64,000 nt of DNA from Phaeobacter cretensis (lineage in GTDB: Bacteria; Pseudomonadota; Alphaproteobacteria; Rhodobacterales; Rhodobacteraceae), in NCBI RefSeq assembly GCF_047372505.1, contig NZ_JBKBEU010000001.1, positions 62,001 through 126,000 of the forward strand. Reading direction: 5' to 3'. Under the pieces are notes generated by a model, which made no database searches, was not told the origin of the DNA, and worked only from the letters and a program-made list of their open reading frames with translations. Shown in pieces: positions 26,302 through 34,680 of the stretch; within the stretch, counting starts at the first letter, position 1; each line of letters opens with the position of its first letter. The position numbers and the translations under genes are program-made.

Positions 26302-28065
26302 ATGCAAGGGCCAATTCCAACCAAGGTCTCGACGCGGCTCACGGCTTTTGCCTTTGCCGATGTTGCGGACTACACTCGCCATATGGAGATCAGCGCAACC
26401 GAGACCGTGCGGCGCTGGTGTTTGCTGCGCGATACGGTTCTTTTGGATGAGCTGGTCCGATACAATGGCGTGCGCCGCTCTGACGCGGGCGACGCTTTGC
26501 TTTTGGAATTCTCCAGCGCTACGGATGCTGTCCATTGGGCGATGGCCGTCCAGACCCGCCTAGCGCATCAGCACGATGACCCCAACCCTATGCAGGTTCG
26601 CATTGGCGTCAATATCGACGATGTGATCGATGATGAAGGCACGGTACAATCCGACGGCGTGGTCATCGCCTCGCGTATCCAGCAACTGGCTGATCCGGGC
26701 ACTGTGGTAATCACCAAGATGGTCCGGGACATCGTACGCGGCAAACTCTCGCTCCGCTTCCAAGACTTGGGCGCGCCGCTATTGAAGAACATTGATCGCA
26801 CGGTACATGTCTATCAGGTCTTAGGTGGCAGCAACGATACAGTTCCTCTAAGGCCCCATAGCGATTGGAAAGACCGCCCAACTCTTGCAGTCTTGCCGTT
26901 TGAGGATCGTGGTGCCCAAGCGGAAGAACAGTATTTTGGCGATGGAGTAACCGAGGAAATCATCTCCGGTGTTTCCCGTAGTCGCACCATGTTTGTCATG
27001 GCACGCACATCAACGCTCAAATTCCGTGGCAGCAATGTAAACCCTTCTGAAATCGGGCGCGGCCTTGGCGTCTCTTATCTCCTGACGGGGTCGGTGGACC
27101 GGCACCGCGACCAGCTCCGTATCTTTGTCGAACTGATCGATGTCATGCGCAATCGTGCGATCTGGGCCCAGACATATCGCGGCGATCTGCAGGATCTGTT
27201 TGCCTTTCAGGAAGAAATTTCCTCCGGGGTGCTGGCGATGCTGGAACCCAAGGTTCTGTCTATTGAAGCAGAGCATATCAGCACCCGCAGTACAGATAGT
27301 CTTGACGCCTATAAATGCGTTTTACGCGCCCTGGCCCGCCTGTACCAGCTGGATGACCATAGCTATACTGAAGCCATTGCCCTGCTGCAGCGCGCGGTCT
27401 CGCTGGATCCCAACTATCCCCAGGCACATGCTTATCTGGCGTGGTGCATGAATTTTTTTCTGGCTGAAGGTCATTCAAAAAACCCCCGCGACGACATTCT
27501 GATGATGATCAAACATTCTCGGCGCGCGGTCGAGCTGGACCCAGACGATGCGCTGACACTGTCAGTGCGGGCGCATGTGCTCAGCCTGCATGAAAATAGC
27601 CCTGAAGACGCCCTTGAACTGTTCGAAGACGCGCTCGCCCATAATATGAATTTGCCGCTGGCTTGGGGGCTCAGTGCGACCACATATGCCTATCTCGGCG
27701 ACGGCAGCGAAGCCCGTGACCGGATGCTCAATGTATGGCGGCTCGCGCCCTATGATCCATTGAGTTTTTTCTTTCTTACGGCTGCCGGTCTGGCAGAGTT
27801 CGTTGACGGCAACCTCCCAGAGGCGATCAAACTATTGAAGAACGCCCGGCGCAATAAACCACGTTTTATGGCCAGCCTCCGGTTGCTTGCAGCCTCCTTC
27901 GCGCTTAGCGGACAGACCGATAATGCCCGCAAGGTTGCGCAGGAAATTCTGGAGTTGGACCCCCATTTTTCCGTATCCAAATTTTCGACTTGGTATCCAT
28001 TGAAATCAAAAGAAGCCCTGGATCGTTTGATCAAAGGGTTGGTACACGCGGGATTGCCCGCCTAA
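26302..28065 (+). CDS. Degenerate adenylate/guanylate cyclase domain fused to TolB-like and TPR regions
   Basis: A 587-residue cytoplasmic protein. Residues about 10-175 form a class III nucleotide cyclase domain (FAFADVADYTRHME; SDAGDALLLEF), keeping both metal-binding aspartates. Residues about 195-330 are the TolB-like segment (LAVLPFED...YFGDGVTEEIISGVSR), and the rest is a row of TPR helices (AIALLQRAVSLDPNYPQAHAYLA and others). In the motif usually written DxYGDGVNxAxRL, this protein reads TVQSDGVVIASRI. The base-recognising Asp and the transition-state Asn are therefore replaced by Thr and Val, and cyclase activity is doubtful. It may act as a nucleotide or protein-binding scaffold. 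Confidence 0.8.
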   Translation: MQGPIPTKVSTRLTAFAFADVADYTRHMEISATETVRRWCLLRDTVLLDELVRYNGVRRSDAGDALLLEFSSATDAVHWAMAVQTRLAHQHDDPNPMQVRIGVNIDDVIDDEGTVQSDGVVIASRIQQLADPGTVVITKMVRDIVRGKLSLRFQDLGAPLLKNIDRTVHVYQVLGGSNDTVPLRPHSDWKDRPTLAVLPFEDRGAQAEEQYFGDGVTEEIISGVSRSRTMFVMARTSTLKFRGSNVNPSEIGRGLGVSYLLTGSVDRHRDQLRIFVELIDVMRNRAIWAQTYRGDLQDLFAFQEEISSGVLAMLEPKVLSIEAEHISTRSTDSLDAYKCVLRALARLYQLDDHSYTEAIALLQRAVSLDPNYPQAHAYLAWCMNFFLAEGHSKNPRDDILMMIKHSRRAVELDPDDALTLSVRAHVLSLHENSPEDALELFEDALAHNMNLPLAWGLSATTYAYLGDGSEARDRMLNVWRLAPYDPLSFFFLTAAGLAEFVDGNLPEAIKLLKNARRNKPRFMASLRLLAASFALSGQTDNARKVAQEILELDPHFSVSKFSTWYPLKSKEALDRLIKGLVHAGLPA

Positions 28066-28199
28066 AGCATAGATAACACAATGAATTATCGGGGTTTCCC
28101 GACAATAATAAAGACACGAGAGGCAGACCGGCACAGAGCCATATATCGGCAGTCACATAGGAGGTTTTTAACTCGTATTGAACGATTTTAGGGGGATTT

Positions 28200-29669
28200 A
28201 TGATGACAACGAATGGCAATTCACAAGGCGCATCAAACGGGCTTGGCCTGGGTTTGGGTCTCGGCTTGGGGTTGGGCAATGGCTTGGGCCTTGGAAACGG
28301 GCTCGGCCTTGGCAATGCTCTGGGACTGGGCAACGGGCTTGGCTTGGGTAACGGACTTGGGCTTGGAAACGGGTTGGGGTTAGGTACCGGACAGGGATTG
28401 GGCCTAGGCTTGGGTCTTGGGAATGGCCTGGGGCTGGGAGCGGGTCTCGGTACCGGGCTTGGACTAGGAGGCAACGGCGCTGTTTTGGGGAACGGGGCCG
28501 ATGCAGGTATCGGCACATTGCGCAGCTACTATGCCACCCCGGCAGAGTTAAGCCTGCTGCCTTGGACACTTGATTTCAGCCCCGACAATAACGGCGGCGA
28601 TCCTTTCCCGCTCTCGATGATCATCAACCCCTACCAGATCCCGAAAGACAAAGGTGCACCACCGGTCTCGCAATACCCAATAGTTTTGGAATGGATCACC
28701 GAGGATTGGGACCCAGCGCTGCGGTTCTGGTCCCTGCCTTTTGATCCCAACCTTGGTGAATGGTTACGGGCTGCAGAGAGGTCCGAGCCCTCCACACTGG
28801 CGGCGCTAGAATTTGCATCGCAGGACCAACACTGGCACCCGGCTCATGTTGGTGATCGCTGGCTGGAACAAAACGACCTGCTTTGGCGTTACACGCAGGC
28901 GGGAACCGCTGACGACGCCCAAGACCAAGCGCGCGACTGCTTCGACATCATCGTGGCCGAGCTGGAAGTGCTCAAGATGTATATGGAGGACGACCGCCAG
29001 CACTATATTCACGAGTGCGATGTCCAGGCTGATGGTCTGCCTGCATATCTGATCCATTTCCTGGGGGCGAACAGCTTTGATCATCCCTTTACGCTAAAGC
29101 TGATCGATCTTGGGCTGGCGCTAGGCAATGTTGCCTATATGAGCTACAAAGCCCACTTCAAACGCGTACGGCCATCAATACTACGGCCCGGCCTGACGGT
29201 CCCGTTTGGCCCGCCTGCCCATCCCGCATTTCCCAGTGGCCATGCGTTCCTGGCTCATTTTCTCTCGCTACTTCTTCTCGAAATTCCCGGAGTGGCCCAG
29301 CGATTTGGTGTTGTGAAAGGCTATGCATCAGACGGATCCGGCACGGAGACTCAGATCCCAGCCGGTACGCTGCTGCGCAAACCAACCTACGACGATCTTC
29401 TTGGCAGCGATATCATCGCCTCACCGTTGCTGTCCATGGCCAACCGGATTGCTGTGAACCGCGAGCGGATCGGCGTGCATTACCCATCGGATTCAACCGC
29501 CGGTCGCCATATTGCTGCAGGCATTTGGTACTGCATCATGGATGCAGCCCCAAGTGACCCAAATGGAGGCGGCGCTTGGCCCCATATCAATGTTCCGACC
29601 CTGCACCGTGTCCTCGATAGGGCAAAAACCGAGTGGCCAACGCCATGGGTATCGGCGGATATCAACTGA
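28200..29669 (+). CDS. GLGLGN-repeat protein with PAP2/vanadium-haloperoxidase-like domain
   Basis: A 489-residue protein without a recognisable signal peptide. Residues about 13-105 are almost only Gly, Leu and Asn, arranged mostly as GLGLGN hexapeptides. A globular part follows with the complete PAP2/vanadium-dependent haloperoxidase signature: Lys317-x6-Arg324-Pro325, Pro345-Ser-Gly-His348, and Arg421-x5-His427-x3-Asp431. Either acid phosphatase or, with vanadate, haloperoxidase chemistry is possible. The Ser-Gly-His and both histidines needed are present. The repeats use all six Leu codons and all four Gly codons, so they are old and selected at protein level. AGGGGG precedes a double ATG. 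Confidence 0.8.
   Translation: MMTTNGNSQGASNGLGLGLGLGLGLGNGLGLGNGLGLGNALGLGNGLGLGNGLGLGNGLGLGTGQGLGLGLGLGNGLGLGAGLGTGLGLGGNGAVLGNGADAGIGTLRSYYATPAELSLLPWTLDFSPDNNGGDPFPLSMIINPYQIPKDKGAPPVSQYPIVLEWITEDWDPALRFWSLPFDPNLGEWLRAAERSEPSTLAALEFASQDQHWHPAHVGDRWLEQNDLLWRYTQAGTADDAQDQARDCFDIIVAELEVLKMYMEDDRQHYIHECDVQADGLPAYLIHFLGANSFDHPFTLKLIDLGLALGNVAYMSYKAHFKRVRPSILRPGLTVPFGPPAHPAFPSGHAFLAHFLSLLLLEIPGVAQRFGVVKGYASDGSGTETQIPAGTLLRKPTYDDLLGSDIIASPLLSMANRIAVNRERIGVHYPSDSTAGRHIAAGIWYCIMDAAPSDPNGGGAWPHINVPTLHRVLDRAKTEWPTPWVSADIN
28236..28514 (+). repeat. Gly-Leu-Asn hexapeptide-coding repeat (about 18-bp period)
   Basis: About 93 codons encode runs of GLGLGN with occasional GLGLGT, GLGLGA and longer GLGLGL stretches. 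The DNA period is 18 bp, but codons drift freely between synonyms, so it is a protein repeat rather than a recent DNA expansion. Confidence 0.9.
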
Positions 29670-29677
29670 TATCCGCC
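29654..29677 (+). terminator. Hairpin containing the PAP2-gene stop codon
   Basis: GGCGGATATC (29654-29663) and GATATCCGCC (29668-29677) form a perfect 10-bp stem with loop AACT. The stop codon TGA (29667-29669) spans loop and stem. There is no T tract on the plus strand. Confidence 0.65.
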
Positions 29678-29684
29678 TCCAACG

Positions 29685-29710
29685 TCTAGCCCTGCACTTT
29701 CAGGGCTAGA
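29685..29710 (-). terminator. Hairpin containing the metalloprotease-gene stop codon
   Basis: TCTAGCCCTG (29685-29694) and CAGGGCTAGA (29701-29710) form a perfect 10-bp stem with a 6-base loop. The minus-strand stop codon (29686-29688) lies in the stem. It begins 7 bases after the neighbouring hairpin, so the convergent genes end in back-to-back stems. Confidence 0.65.
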
Positions 29711-32646
29711 TTGTTGTCATTGGCCACTAAATCGACAAGGGTCTGCACCGTCTCGGGCGGTGTATCCCCTGCTCCGATGGCAAGTGGCAGAGCAGCTGCA
29801 GGATCGGTATTGGCCCGATCGCCGACATCGCTCACCTCATAAAGCACAACCATTTGAACACCCGCCGGTGCTGCGCCTTGCCCATCGGCGGCCAGCTGAG
29901 TGATCTGTTGTTGATCGCTGTTGCTGATGCTCGCTGCTGCCGCCACATCCGGGTTGATGACATATGGCCCAAGGTTAAGCATCTGACCCAACCAAACCAC
30001 ACTGCGTTCCATGATTTGCGAGATCGGTTTGTCATTCAGAACCCAACCCACCCAGACCCGCAGTCGTGCACCATTCGCGGCTACACTTCCTCGGTTTCCG
30101 ATTTCCGGTAGCGCGCTGTCCATCACCCAATCAGCATTCGCCGCCCAGTGGAGCGAAACCGGCACATAGCTACCGGGCCCAACGTCCGTAGCTCCGTCCC
30201 CGGTCGGAAAGATATCGGGGCGCCCATCACGAATGTAGATATCCACCAAAGGCGCGGCCCCGGCCTTGCTGGTGATCTTTGTGGCGTCTTCTGGAAACAT
30301 GCCCATGGCTTCAAAAGCCCAGCGTATGACTTTGTGGGAGCTTGCAGGCTGCCAATCAAGGCCACCTCTGAGCAACGGCACAGCGGCAGGCGCTCCCCAT
30401 CCGGCAGCTTCCATCGCAATCTCCAGCATTTCTGCCCGCGATGGCGACTGGGCCAGTCCTGCTATACCCTGCATCAACAAATAGAGGGTCATGTCTGACG
30501 CGCGGCCGCGTAGCTCCCAATTTGCTTGTGCCCCGTCCAAAGTATCTCCGCCCAGGGCGCGATACAGCAGGAAGATCGAAGACGACAAGATCTGTTCGGT
30601 AAGATATGCCTTGTGGTCGGTACCCGGTTTAGGCGGATCCTCAATCACCGACCGGTTCAGCAGACCATACCATCCCCATCCCATAGCGGGGGTTCGGTCG
30701 TGCCGTCGTGGCGCAAAAATATAGGGGAAGGTCCAGCCACGCATCCGTGGATCCCCGGCATAACTCGGGTTGGACAGCTCCGACAGTGGGTCGAAGAACA
30801 CCGCCGCCAGCGCGTCACCGGGGCTATGGGCAAAGTCGAACTCCAACTGGCCAATGCGCGCGGCCAGCAGATAATGCCCAAATTCATGCATCATCCAGCG
30901 ACCACACGTGGCTATGCTGAGCGGCTCCAGTCGGCTGTCCGCCGTTCCGGGCTTCACCCTTGCCCATCGATTGAGGTTGGCAAGCGCCAAATGCATATCG
31001 ATGCTTGGCTTGCTTTGAACTACGGCGTCGGAGGCCACCTCGTAACGTACCTGTGCATTGATGGTACGGCCACTCCCTCCCGGCCCTGGCGTGATACCAG
31101 ACCGGTAGTGCACTGACAGTGGCCCATCCGAAGTCGCCACATAGGTCTCTGGTGGCAAACCGAGCCCGCGCATACTGTCAAAGAAGGTCTTACAGTGCCA
31201 ATAAGCGTTGATCGCGCTGGATAGATCTCTGCGCGGCGGCACAGCTGAGACGTCAATCGGCGGTAGCTCTTTTGGCAGTTTGCCATCACCATCACCCCTT
31301 ACGATGCGGGGGCAATTGCGAACAACATACGCTGCCTGTTTCATCTTTCTGTCTGGGTCCAACGGTATCGTCACGTTCTCTCGGAACAGGTCCAGCAAGC
31401 TATCGGAGCGCGCAGGGCGGCGCCAAGCCAGCGGCGGCGATGGCTGAGGCGGCACCTGCCCCGCCGCGGCGCGCCAATCCAGCGGTGGCGCCGGGAAAAC
31501 TCTGACAACGGGTTCAATCACTGCCCCACCGGGGCCATCTCCATGGCTAACGAGCGGCACCCGGGTTACAGAAACCAGTTCAACTCGGTTCTGGGTCAAA
31601 TCTTTCAGCCGGACGCGTACGGTCAAACGATAGCTGAGCGAAGCAGAGCGCGGGGTTTCCTCACCGCGTGCCAATAGCGTCAGTGTCATGTTCCATGCGC
31701 CATCAGCAGCATTTTCTTGATCCGCAGAAAACTGGACGTCCTGAAGCAGTAACGAGTTGACCTCAACCCCGGCGCGTTTGGCAATGTTTTCTTCGAGAAT
31801 GGAAACGATGCGGCTTTTCGTTGACTTTGCTGTCTTCGGCTTGGCCGTTTCGCTTTTGGTGTAGTCGTCCGCTCCTGAACTCATCGGAAAATCATCAACT
31901 TCCGGTACCGGTTCCTGTTCGATACCCACACCGCTGTCACCGGATTGGTAGCCCAAAGGAACACCGGATAAGGACCGAGCTAATCCGCTCAGAACATTCA
32001 GCCTTTCGTCATCAGTGCTGCCCGCCAGGATCGAAGAGAGCGTGTCGTATCCGCCGCCCGGAAACTCCGCTGTGAGGCCTCGAATGATCAGATCGAACCC
32101 GCTAGCTGTTTCACGCACCTCAATCGGCACTCGGAAACCGGCGGATGGAAGGCGCATCGGAGCAGAAGATCCCAACGGATTAGGAATGGTCTCGGTCGCC
32201 ACCAGGATCACCGTTCCCGGCATGGCGCTCTTGGGGTTGCGAGACATATTCCAACTGGCCATCTGGCCTTGCAGGCGTTTCGGCGGCGCGTCAATTTCCG
32301 GCCAGATATCGCACCAATCCAGCAAACTGCCCGTAGAAGACACACTCGCAAGCAGTTCCAACATCGGATCGCTCTCACCTAGTGGTGGCGGCGTCTTTGC
32401 GTTCACATAAGTCTCAAGTTGCTGCAAATAGTGCTCAGCAACATTGCCGAGCGCGGTAAGATCAATGTCACCATCGCTACCACCTATCTGTGCCTGTGCG
32501 ACATAGGGTGCAGATGGATGTGAGATCAGCCGCGACGGGCGGTCTGATCCGGGGTATTGACGTTCATATCGCAGCCAAGATCTCGATGTGCCGCTTGCGA
32601 TATTTGCCGCTGGCGGCCAGCTTCCCGGAAGTGTCACTTTTGCCAT
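29686..32646 (-). CDS. Large HExxH putative metalloprotease-like protein
   Basis: A 986-residue protein with no signal peptide that I do not recognise as a characterised family. The one clear motif is a zinc-binding helix MMHEFGHYLLAAR (His587, Glu588, His591). It is followed by DFAHSPGDALAAVFFDP with His607 and Asp611, spacing compatible with a gluzincin-like zinc site whose further ligand is uncertain. The first 400 residues contain a Lys/Ser/Thr-rich linker (about 265-290). The last 150 resemble soluble beta-rich sequence. Its gene converges on the GLGLGN-PAP2 gene across 16 bases, suggesting a conserved pair. Peptidase activity is inferred only from the motif. Confidence 0.75.
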   Translation of the reverse strand: MAKVTLPGSWPPAANIASGTSRSWLRYERQYPGSDRPSRLISHPSAPYVAQAQIGGSDGDIDLTALGNVAEHYLQQLETYVNAKTPPPLGESDPMLELLASVSSTGSLLDWCDIWPEIDAPPKRLQGQMASWNMSRNPKSAMPGTVILVATETIPNPLGSSAPMRLPSAGFRVPIEVRETASGFDLIIRGLTAEFPGGGYDTLSSILAGSTDDERLNVLSGLARSLSGVPLGYQSGDSGVGIEQEPVPEVDDFPMSSGADDYTKSETAKPKTAKSTKSRIVSILEENIAKRAGVEVNSLLLQDVQFSADQENAADGAWNMTLTLLARGEETPRSASLSYRLTVRVRLKDLTQNRVELVSVTRVPLVSHGDGPGGAVIEPVVRVFPAPPLDWRAAAGQVPPQPSPPLAWRRPARSDSLLDLFRENVTIPLDPDRKMKQAAYVVRNCPRIVRGDGDGKLPKELPPIDVSAVPPRRDLSSAINAYWHCKTFFDSMRGLGLPPETYVATSDGPLSVHYRSGITPGPGGSGRTINAQVRYEVASDAVVQSKPSIDMHLALANLNRWARVKPGTADSRLEPLSIATCGRWMMHEFGHYLLAARIGQLEFDFAHSPGDALAAVFFDPLSELSNPSYAGDPRMRGWTFPYIFAPRRHDRTPAMGWGWYGLLNRSVIEDPPKPGTDHKAYLTEQILSSSIFLLYRALGGDTLDGAQANWELRGRASDMTLYLLMQGIAGLAQSPSRAEMLEIAMEAAGWGAPAAVPLLRGGLDWQPASSHKVIRWAFEAMGMFPEDATKITSKAGAAPLVDIYIRDGRPDIFPTGDGATDVGPGSYVPVSLHWAANADWVMDSALPEIGNRGSVAANGARLRVWVGWVLNDKPISQIMERSVVWLGQMLNLGPYVINPDVAAAASISNSDQQQITQLAADGQGAAPAGVQMVVLYEVSDVGDRANTDPAAALPLAIGAGDTPPETVQTLVDLVANDNNLALKVQG

Positions 32647-33125
32647 TCAATCCCCCTTTGCCCGCGCAATCTGCGCAGCAATGTCTATGCAATATAGCTT
32701 GCTCGACATCCTCAGGATGTGTCCCCATCGGGAAGCAGGCCAATAATATTCAGCCGTTTTCCCGCGGTCGTTCAGATGGCTCTTCCGGCCTCATTCTTTC
32801 GAGACACAATTGAGGCCACGCGGTTGGTTACTGGGTGATCTCAATCGATCACGAAACCGCGTCCCTACCCCTAACTCTCTGTTGCTGAGGTGTCTCCAGT
32901 CGGCCAAGCCTAACACAGTTCATCGCCAAAAAGTAGGCAGGCCTCCAACCTGGCCACACCAAGTCGTAGCCGCTCTTGATACGAAAGCTGCACCGCTTCG
33001 TTCTTGAGGCGTTTGGACATACCACGGCTGTACATATAGCAGCCCTTCGCATGGCTAAAAAATTGCACCAAAGGTCATTTTTTCTCTGGACGCGCCAGAA
33101 CTCACACCATATATCAGCCCCACAT
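32647..33125. other. Intergenic region between the metalloprotease-like gene and tRNA-Asn
   Basis: These 479 bases hold the promoters of the minus-strand protease-like gene and of tRNA-Asn. Short open frames on both strands lack ribosome-binding sites or family resemblance. I see no IS ends or attachment-site duplication of the tRNA 3' end here. Confidence 0.55.
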
Positions 33126-33200
33126 TCCGGCGTAGCTCAGCGGTAGAGCAGTTGACTGTTAATCAATTGGTCGTAGGTTCGATCCCTACCGCCGGAGCCA
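33126..33200 (+). tRNA. tRNA-Asn (anticodon GTT)
   Basis: The full cloverleaf is present. Acceptor stem TCCGGCG (33126-33132) pairs with CGCCGGA (33190-33196), the anticodon loop CTGTTAA has GTT at 33158-33160, the T-arm contains GGTTCGATCC, and G plus an encoded CCA end at 33200. Confidence 0.97.
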
Positions 33201-33208
33201 AATATTTC

Positions 33209-33238
33209 AAGGACTTAGCGCTCACCCGCTAAGTCCTT
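33209..33238 (+). terminator. Terminator after tRNA-Asn
   Basis: A perfect 12-bp stem AAGGACTTAGCG (33209-33220) / CGCTAAGTCCTT (33227-33238) with a 6-base loop begins 9 bases past the tRNA and is followed by ATTTGGTTTT. Confidence 0.85.
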
Positions 33239-33400
33239 ATTTGGTTTTACCTTGCGTACTCGCGAAATAGATGTGCGGTAATTTCACACCGTATTTCAGG
33301 GCGAACCGCGGCCCACTCGAGCCTGGCGCTACGATCTAAAATCAGTTGTCACAATTTAGAACTGGTGAAAGAAACCCGCGATAGCGACAGGCAAACCCAA

Positions 33401-34654
33401 TCACGACAACAGCTGTGTTTTCAGCAACTGCAATCCCTTCACATGGCTCATCTGAGTAGCGCCCAACGGCAACAAACAGGCCTGCAGGGAATGGTAGATA
33501 TCTGGCTTTCCGTCAAAAATGCTGCGCGTTACCTGCCCGCCTGGGCCAATCTCCGGATACCAGCCACCGCGGTCTTCATCGATGAAGTGATCCAGAGCAA
33601 AACCCCAGAGTCGGCGATACCACTGTTCGTCCTCTGGCCGCCCGTCAAGCTTGATCAAGGTTGCAACTGCACCGATAGCCTCGGTGACCGGCCACCAGAA
33701 CCGATTTCCCATCGCAACTTTGCCATCAAAGCCAAGTGTATAGGCGATACCACCGTCTGGCATCCAAGCGTCTCTCAGCGCCTGTTCGATCAGTCGCCGG
33801 GCGCGGTCAGCTGCGCCATCGTCGGGTCGACCAACCAGATCCCAGTGTTGTAGTAATAACCGGCCCAACTCAAAAGAATGGCCCGGCGTCGTGCCCGCCG
33901 GCCGGAACATCGGATCCCCTGCATATGAGCGATCAATACTCCAATCTTCGGTATAATGTTCTGGCAGACGCCACCCCTCAGCCGGAGCAATCTGCCCTGT
34001 GAAAAAATCAAGGATATCACCTGCACGGGCCAGAAAGACGCTATCCTGTGTGGCTTCGTAGGCGGTTAATAGCGCCTCCACACCGTGCATATTGGCGTTC
34101 ATGCCGCGATAGTTTGAAAACGGCGTCCAGTCGCGGTTCCACTCATCGGCAAAGCGTTTCGGCCCACTTTCCCATACCCTTTGATCCAGAACCTCTGCTG
34201 CATCCTCCAGCAGCTCATCCGCCCCCGGATGACCGGCGAGTTTGGCAGTAGAAGCCGCCAGCAAAACAAAGACCTGACCGTAAGCCAGTTTACGATCATC
34301 AGCGACCGCATCGCCGCTCAACGCCCAAAAATAACCGCCATGGGCCGGATCACGATGATAGGTGTTAAGATAGGTAATGCCATGGTCAATTATGCGATCG
34401 GAACCGCTATAGCCGCAGATATGCGCCAGTGCATAAGAATGTACCAAGCGCGTGGTCGTGTGCAGTTCTTGGGTATCATCTGGCAATGGTTGCCCTGCCC
34501 CATCCAGGGTGTAAAACCCCGGCCCATCACGCAGGCTTCCGGCGAAAAACCTCAATTGTCGTTTTGCATCGGCCACCAGAAATGCCCGGTGATCACTATG
34601 GTCTAGCCAGTGCCCCGGCGCGTTGAAATCACCGACAGGTGGATGTGCGCTCAT
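33401..34654 (-). CDS. AGE-family sugar isomerase (YihS/ManI-like)
   Basis: A 417-residue (alpha/alpha)6-barrel enzyme of the N-acylglucosamine 2-epimerase superfamily. It carries the three histidine segments of the YihS/mannose-isomerase branch: RGMNANMHGVEA, TTPGHSFELGRLLL and PDIYHSLQACL. That branch interconverts aldoses and ketoses such as mannose/fructose or sulfoquinovose/sulfofructose, rather than epimerising N-acetylglucosamine. It is the last gene of a sugar-ABC operon, 26 bases after the ATPase gene, so it presumably acts first on the imported sugar. The exact sugar cannot be read from the sequence. Confidence 0.87.
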   Translation of the reverse strand: MSAHPPVGDFNAPGHWLDHSDHRAFLVADAKRQLRFFAGSLRDGPGFYTLDGAGQPLPDDTQELHTTTRLVHSYALAHICGYSGSDRIIDHGITYLNTYHRDPAHGGYFWALSGDAVADDRKLAYGQVFVLLAASTAKLAGHPGADELLEDAAEVLDQRVWESGPKRFADEWNRDWTPFSNYRGMNANMHGVEALLTAYEATQDSVFLARAGDILDFFTGQIAPAEGWRLPEHYTEDWSIDRSYAGDPMFRPAGTTPGHSFELGRLLLQHWDLVGRPDDGAADRARRLIEQALRDAWMPDGGIAYTLGFDGKVAMGNRFWWPVTEAIGAVATLIKLDGRPEDEQWYRRLWGFALDHFIDEDRGGWYPEIGPGGQVTRSIFDGKPDIYHSLQACLLPLGATQMSHVKGLQLLKTQLLS

Positions 34655-34680
34655 CGGTCATACTCCGTGATTACCGTGGC

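Noticed and set aside
28236..28514. Regular 18-bp DNA repeat as a CRISPR array
   Set aside because: There are no unique spacers and no conserved direct repeat at DNA level; it is the coding sequence of a low-complexity protein repeat.
28031..28516. Proline-rich minus-strand open frame
   Set aside because: It is the exact antisense shadow of the Gly-Leu-Asn repeat, since Gly codons read backward give Pro; no start signal or family supports it.
33126..33200. tRNA-Asn as an integration site for a genomic island
   Set aside because: No duplicated 3' tRNA sequence, integrase gene or island boundary is visible on either side within the window.
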